Shown piece after piece: positions 59,704 through 64,000 of a DNA stretch of 64,000 nucleotides. This DNA is from Myotis daubentonii (Eukaryota > Chordata > Mammalia > Chiroptera > Vespertilionidae), in contig NC_081851.1 of NCBI RefSeq assembly GCF_963259705.1, forward strand, positions 13,366,145-13,430,144, in the 5' to 3' direction. A program made the translations under genes and the position numbers. The notes under the pieces are model-generated. The model was given only the letters and a program-made list of their open reading frames with translations, was not told the origin of the DNA and did no database searches. How positions within the stretch are numbered: the stretch's first letter is position 1; every line of letters begins with the position of its first letter.

Positions 59704-60907
59704 GGGGACAGAGGCTGATGGGACAGAGGAGGTAGGGGACAGAGGCTGATGGGACAGGGTTGGAGAGGGGACAGAAGCTGAAGGGGCAGAGGAGGAGGGA
59801 GGGGACAGAGGCTGATGGGACAGAGGCTGATGGGACAGAGGAGAGAATGGAAAGAGGCTGATGGGACTAAGGCCGATGGGACAGAGGAGGGAGGGGACAG
59901 AGGCTGAATGGGCAGCGGCTGATGGGACAGAGGAGGGACGGGAAAAGGCTGATGGGAAAGAGGAGGGAGGAGACAGATGCTGATGGCACAGAGGACTAGG
60001 GAGAGTGCAGTAGCTGATGGGACACAGGAGGAGGATGGGACGGAGGCTTATGGGACAGAGGAGAGAGGGTACACAGGTTGATGGGACAGAGGAGGGAGGG
60101 GAGAGAAGCTGATGGGACAGAGGCTGAAGGGACAGAAGAATGAGGTAACAGATGCTGATGCGATAGAGTAGGGAGGAGACAGAGGTGGGAGGGACACAGG
60201 AGGGAGGGGACAGAGGCCGATGGGACAGAGGAGCAAGGGGGCAGAGAAGGGAGGGGACAGGGAATGATGACACAGCGCAGGGAAGGGACAGAGGATGGTG
60301 GGACAGAGGAGGAGGGAGGGGACAGAGGCTGATGGGACAGAGGAGGATGGAGGGGACAGAGTATGAAGGGACAGAGGAGGGAGGAGACAGAGGCTGATGG
60401 GAAAGAGGAGGGAGGGGACAGTGGAGGGAGGGGACAGAGGCTGATGGGTCAGAGGAGGGAGGAGACAGAGCCTGATGGCACAGAGGACGAGGGAGAGTAC
60501 AGTAGCTGATGGGACACAGGAGGAGGATGGGACGGAGGCTTATGGGACAGAGAAGGGAGGGGACAATGGCTGATGGGAAAGAGGAGGGAGATTAATGAGG
60601 ATTATGGGACAAAGGAGGGAGGAGACAGAGGCTGAAGGGTCAGAGGAGGGAGGGGACAGAGGCTGATGGGACTGAGGATTGAGGAAACAGAGGAGGGAGT
60701 GGACAGAGGAGGGAAGGGACAGAGGCTGATGGGACAGAGGAGGGAATGGATAGAGGCTGATGGGAAGAGGATTGAGGAAACAGAGGAGGGAGTGGAGAGA
60801 GGAGGGAGGGGACAGAGGCTGATGGGACAGAGGAGGGAGAGGATAGAGGCTGATGGGACAGAGTTAAGAGGGACAGAGGCTGATGGGACAGAGGCGGAAG
60901 GAGGGGA

Positions 60908-61274
60908 TGTACTGGGCTGCATATCGGGGCGCGCTGTACTGTCTGTTCCTGGACAGACAGGAAGGTACTGACATCAGGTCAGGCATTGAGATATGGTCTC
61001 ATGGTCCCTCCTCAATATACTGTGCTCTCTGTTCCCGGAAAACATAGATAGGAAGGTGATAATGCTATACTGTGTTGGGAACAAATTGCGTAAACAAGAC
61101 CTTGTAACTTTGTAGATTTTGCAAATAAATAGGCTGTAATGCTTGTAGTCATTGCTGCAGTTCTGCCTTTGCTTCGGCAGGGTGCTGGGATTGCAGACAT
61201 CTGGCCAGCTTAATAAAGGTTCCTAAATATAAATTTTGAGTTTGTGGTCTATCTCGCTGAGTCAACCCATAACA
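60908..61274 (+). mobile_element. Solo LTR, copy 2
   Basis: Same sequence as the LTR 1570 bp to the left, with about a dozen differences by eye. It has the same GGGGA on both sides and the same flanking satellite variant (GAGGCGGAAGGAGGGGA) on the left. It is therefore a duplicated copy, not a second insertion. Confidence 0.78.
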
Positions 61275-64000
61275 GGGGACAGAGGCTGATGGGACAGAGG
61301 AGGTACGAGACAGAGGCTGATGGGACAGAGGAGGACGGAGGGGACAGAGGCTGATGGGACAGAGAAGGGAGGAGACAGAGGCTGATGGGACAGAGGAGGG
61401 AGGGGACAGAGGCTAATGGGACTGAGGCCGATGGGACAGAGGAGGGAGGGGACAGAGGCTGAATGGACAGAGGCTGATGGGACAGCGGAGGGAGAGGGCA
61501 GAGGAGGGAGGGGATAGAGGCCTATGGGACCGAGGAGGGAGGAGACAGAAGCTGATGGGACAGAGGAGGGAGGAGACAGAGGCTGATGGGATAGAGGAGG
61601 AGGTAGGGGATAGAGGCTGATGGGACAGAGGAGGAAGTGGACAGAGGCTGATGGGACAGAGGAGGGAGGGGACAGAGGCTGATGGGAAAGGGGAGCAGGG
61701 AGAGGACAGAGGCTGATGGGACTGAGGATTGAGGAAACAGAGGAGGGAGTGGACAGAGGAGGGAGCAGACAGAGGCTGATGGGACAGAGGAGGGAATGGA
61801 TAGAGGCTGATGGGAAGAGGATTGAGGAAACAGAGGAGGGAGTGGACAGAGGAGGGAGCGGACAGAGGCGGATGGGACAGAGGAGGGACTGGACAGAGGC
61901 TGATGGGACAGAGGAGGAAGAAGGGGATAGAGGCTGATGGAACATAGGATGAGGGAGGGACAGAGGATGAAGAGACAGAGGATGGAGGGGACAGTGGCTG
62001 ATGGGATAGGATGAAGGAGGGAAAGAGGATGTAGAGACAGAGGATCAAGGGGACAGTGGCTGATGGGACAGAGGAGGGAGGAGACAGAGGCTGAAGGGAC
62101 AGAGGAGGTAGATGTCAGAGGCTGAAGAGACTGAGTAGGGAGTGGACGGAGGCTGATGAAACAGGCTGATGGGACAGAGCAGGGAGGGTTTTGAGGCTGA
62201 GGAGACAGAGGCTGATGGAACAGGGAGGGAAGGGGACAGGGGAGGGAGGGGTTTGAGGCTGAGGGGACAGAAGCTGATGGGACAGAGGAGGAGGTAGGGG
62301 ATAGAGGCTGATGGGAAAGCGGAGGTGGGGTATGGAGGCTGAATGGACAGAGGAGGGAGGGGTAGAGGCTGATGACACAGAGTCTGATGGGACAGAGGAG
62401 GGAGGGCTTTGAGGCTGAGTGGACAGAGGCTGAAGAGACAGAGGTGGGAGGAGACATAGGCTGATGAGACTGAGATGGAAGGAGGGGACAGAGGCTGACG
62501 GGACAGAGGAGGGAGGGACAGAGGCTGATGGGACAGAAGTGGAGAGAGGGAACACAAGCTGATGGGAAAGAGGAGGAGGGAGGGGGCAGAGGCTGATCAG
62601 ACAGAGGAGGCAGGGGGCAGAGGCTGATAGGACAGAGGAGGAGGGAGGGACAGAGGTTGATGGGACAAAGAAAGGAGGGGACAGAAGCTGATGGGACTGA
62701 GGCTGATGGCACAGAAAAGAGGGGGGGAAAGAGGCTGATGGGACAGAGGAGGGAGGAGACAGAGACTGAAGGGACAGAGGAGAAAGGGGACAGAGGCTGA
62801 TGGGACCGTGTAGGGGTGGGTTCAGAGGCTGATGGGACAAAGGAGGGAGGAGACAGAGGCTGAAGGGTCAGAGGAGGGAGGGGACAGAGGGTGATGGGAC
62901 AGAGGTGAGAGGGGACAGATGCTAATGGTACAGAGAAGGGTGGTAACAGAGGCTGATGGGACAGAGGATTGAGGAAACAGAGGAGGGAGTGGACAGAGGA
63001 GGAAGGGGACAGAGGCTGATGGGACCCAGGAGGGAATGGATAGAGGCTGATGGTTTAGATGTTAGAGGGGCAGAGGCTGATGGGACTGAGGCTGATGGGA
63101 CTGAGGTGCGAGGTCACAGAGGCTGATGGGACAGAGGAGGGTGGTAGCAGAGGAGAAAGGGGACAGAGGAGGGAGGGGAAAGAGGAGGGAGGGGCCAGAG
63201 GCTGACGGAACAGAGGAGGAAGGGGACAGGCGAGGGAGCAGTTTGAGGCTGAGGGGACAGAGGCTGATGGGACAGAGGAAGAGGTAGGGGACAAAGGCTG
63301 ATGGGAAAGCGGAGGTGGGGTATGGAGGCTGAATGGACAGAGGAGGGAGGGGTAGAGGCTGATGACACCGTCTGATGGGACAGAGGAGGGAGGGCTTTGA
63401 GGCTGAGTGGACAGAGGCTGAAGAGACAGAGGAGGGAGGAGACATAGGCTGATGGGACTGAGATGGAAGGAGGGGACAGAGGTTGATGGGACAGAGGAGG
63501 AGGGAGGGACAGAAGTTGATGGGAGAAAGAAGGGAGGGGACAGAAGCTGATGGGACTGAGGCTGATGGCACAGAAAAGAGAGGGGAAAGAGGCTGATGGG
63601 ACAGAGGCTGATGGGACAGAGGAGGGAGGAGATGGAGGCTGATGGGACAGAGGAGGAAGGGGACAGAGGCTGATGGGACAGTGTAGGGGTGGGTTCAGAG
63701 GCTGATGGGACAAAGGAGGGAGGAGACAGAGGCTGAAGGGTCAGAGGAGGGAGGGGACAGAGGCTGATGGGACAGAGGCAGATGAAACAGAGGCAGATGG
63801 GACAGAGGTGAGAGGGGACAGAGGCTGATGGGACAGAGAAGGGTGGTAACAGAGGCTGATGGGACAGAGGATTGAGGAAACACAGGAGGGCGTGGACAGA
63901 GGAGGAAAAGGACAGAGGCTGATGGGACACAGGAGGGAATGGATAGAGGCTGATGGGATAGATGTTAGAGGGGCAGAGGCTGATGGGACTGAGGCTGATG

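Larger units (their letters stand above)
57292..64000. repeat. Purine-rich minisatellite, at least 6.7 kb, reaches window end
   Basis: Built on variants of GGACAGAGGCTGATGGGACA followed by GAGGAGGGAG, giving a basic unit near 30 bp with many indels. The plus strand is almost pure A/G with CTGAT islands. Larger blocks recur: a string with GATGCTGATGCGATAGAGTA and GGGAATGATGACACAGCGCA appears at 57890-58030 and at 60145-60285. GCGGAGGTGGGGTATGGAGG occurs at 62320 and 63310. Two solo LTR copies lie within it. The complementary strand is stop-poor, which generates Pro/Ser/Leu-rich open frames up to 414 codons that are not genes. Confidence 0.95.

Noticed and set aside
59338..61274. Two LTRs 1.57 kb apart in the same orientation as a provirus
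   Set aside because: The sequence between them is satellite with no retroviral genes or primer-binding site, and each copy has its own GGGGA on both sides.
57180..63930. Minus-strand open frames up to 414 codons, Pro/Ser/Leu-rich, resembling mucin-like or collagen-like proteins
   Set aside because: They are read through the complement of the purine minisatellite, overlap each other in several frames, and simply reflect the lack of stops in the repeat.

Overview
The window looks like nuclear DNA of a vesper bat (Vespertilionidae, Myotis/Eptesicus-like). This is inferred from its repeats: tRNA-derived Ves SINEs in both orientations, HeliBat-type Helitrons with A-T insertion and CTAG ends, non-autonomous hAT elements with 8-bp target duplications, a fish-type Tc1/mariner copy, and mammalian L1. 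No bacterial gene structure is present.

Layout: 1-2690 is GC-rich unflagged sequence with a TG microsatellite. 2691-4165 holds a short hAT element, a 73-bp minisatellite and a Helitron fragment. 5376-10364 is a 5'-truncated L1 with broken ORF1 and ORF2, flanked by a 9-bp repeat. 10.4-17.6 kb is mostly unique sequence with Ves SINEs. From 17653 to 50372 the minus strand carries nine exon-like blocks with canonical AG/GT borders and compatible phases throughout. They spell the 3' part of a coiled-coil protein gene (about 378 visible codons) that I cannot name.

The introns of that gene hold most of the transposon load: an antisense FBXO31 processed pseudogene (22.3-23.9 kb), composite Helitrons (26.5-28.1 kb), an L1 (36.2-39.4 kb) whose last 1.3 kb is repeated in tandem four more times (39.4-44.7 kb), an older L1 (44.7-46.2 kb), and a Helitron/hAT/Tc1 nest (46.4-48.7 kb) beside a solo LTR.

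Upstream of the gene blocks lie a second composite Helitron (51.8-52.8 kb) and a nested SINE pair. From 57.29 kb to the window end runs at least 6.7 kb of purine-rich minisatellite. It contains two copies of one solo LTR with the same target-site duplication, showing that blocks of the satellite were duplicated after the LTR landed.

The host coding content is therefore one partial gene and one dead retrocopy; nearly everything else is mobile or tandem DNA. The long minus-strand reading frames at 57-64 kb are products of the stop-free repeat, not genes.
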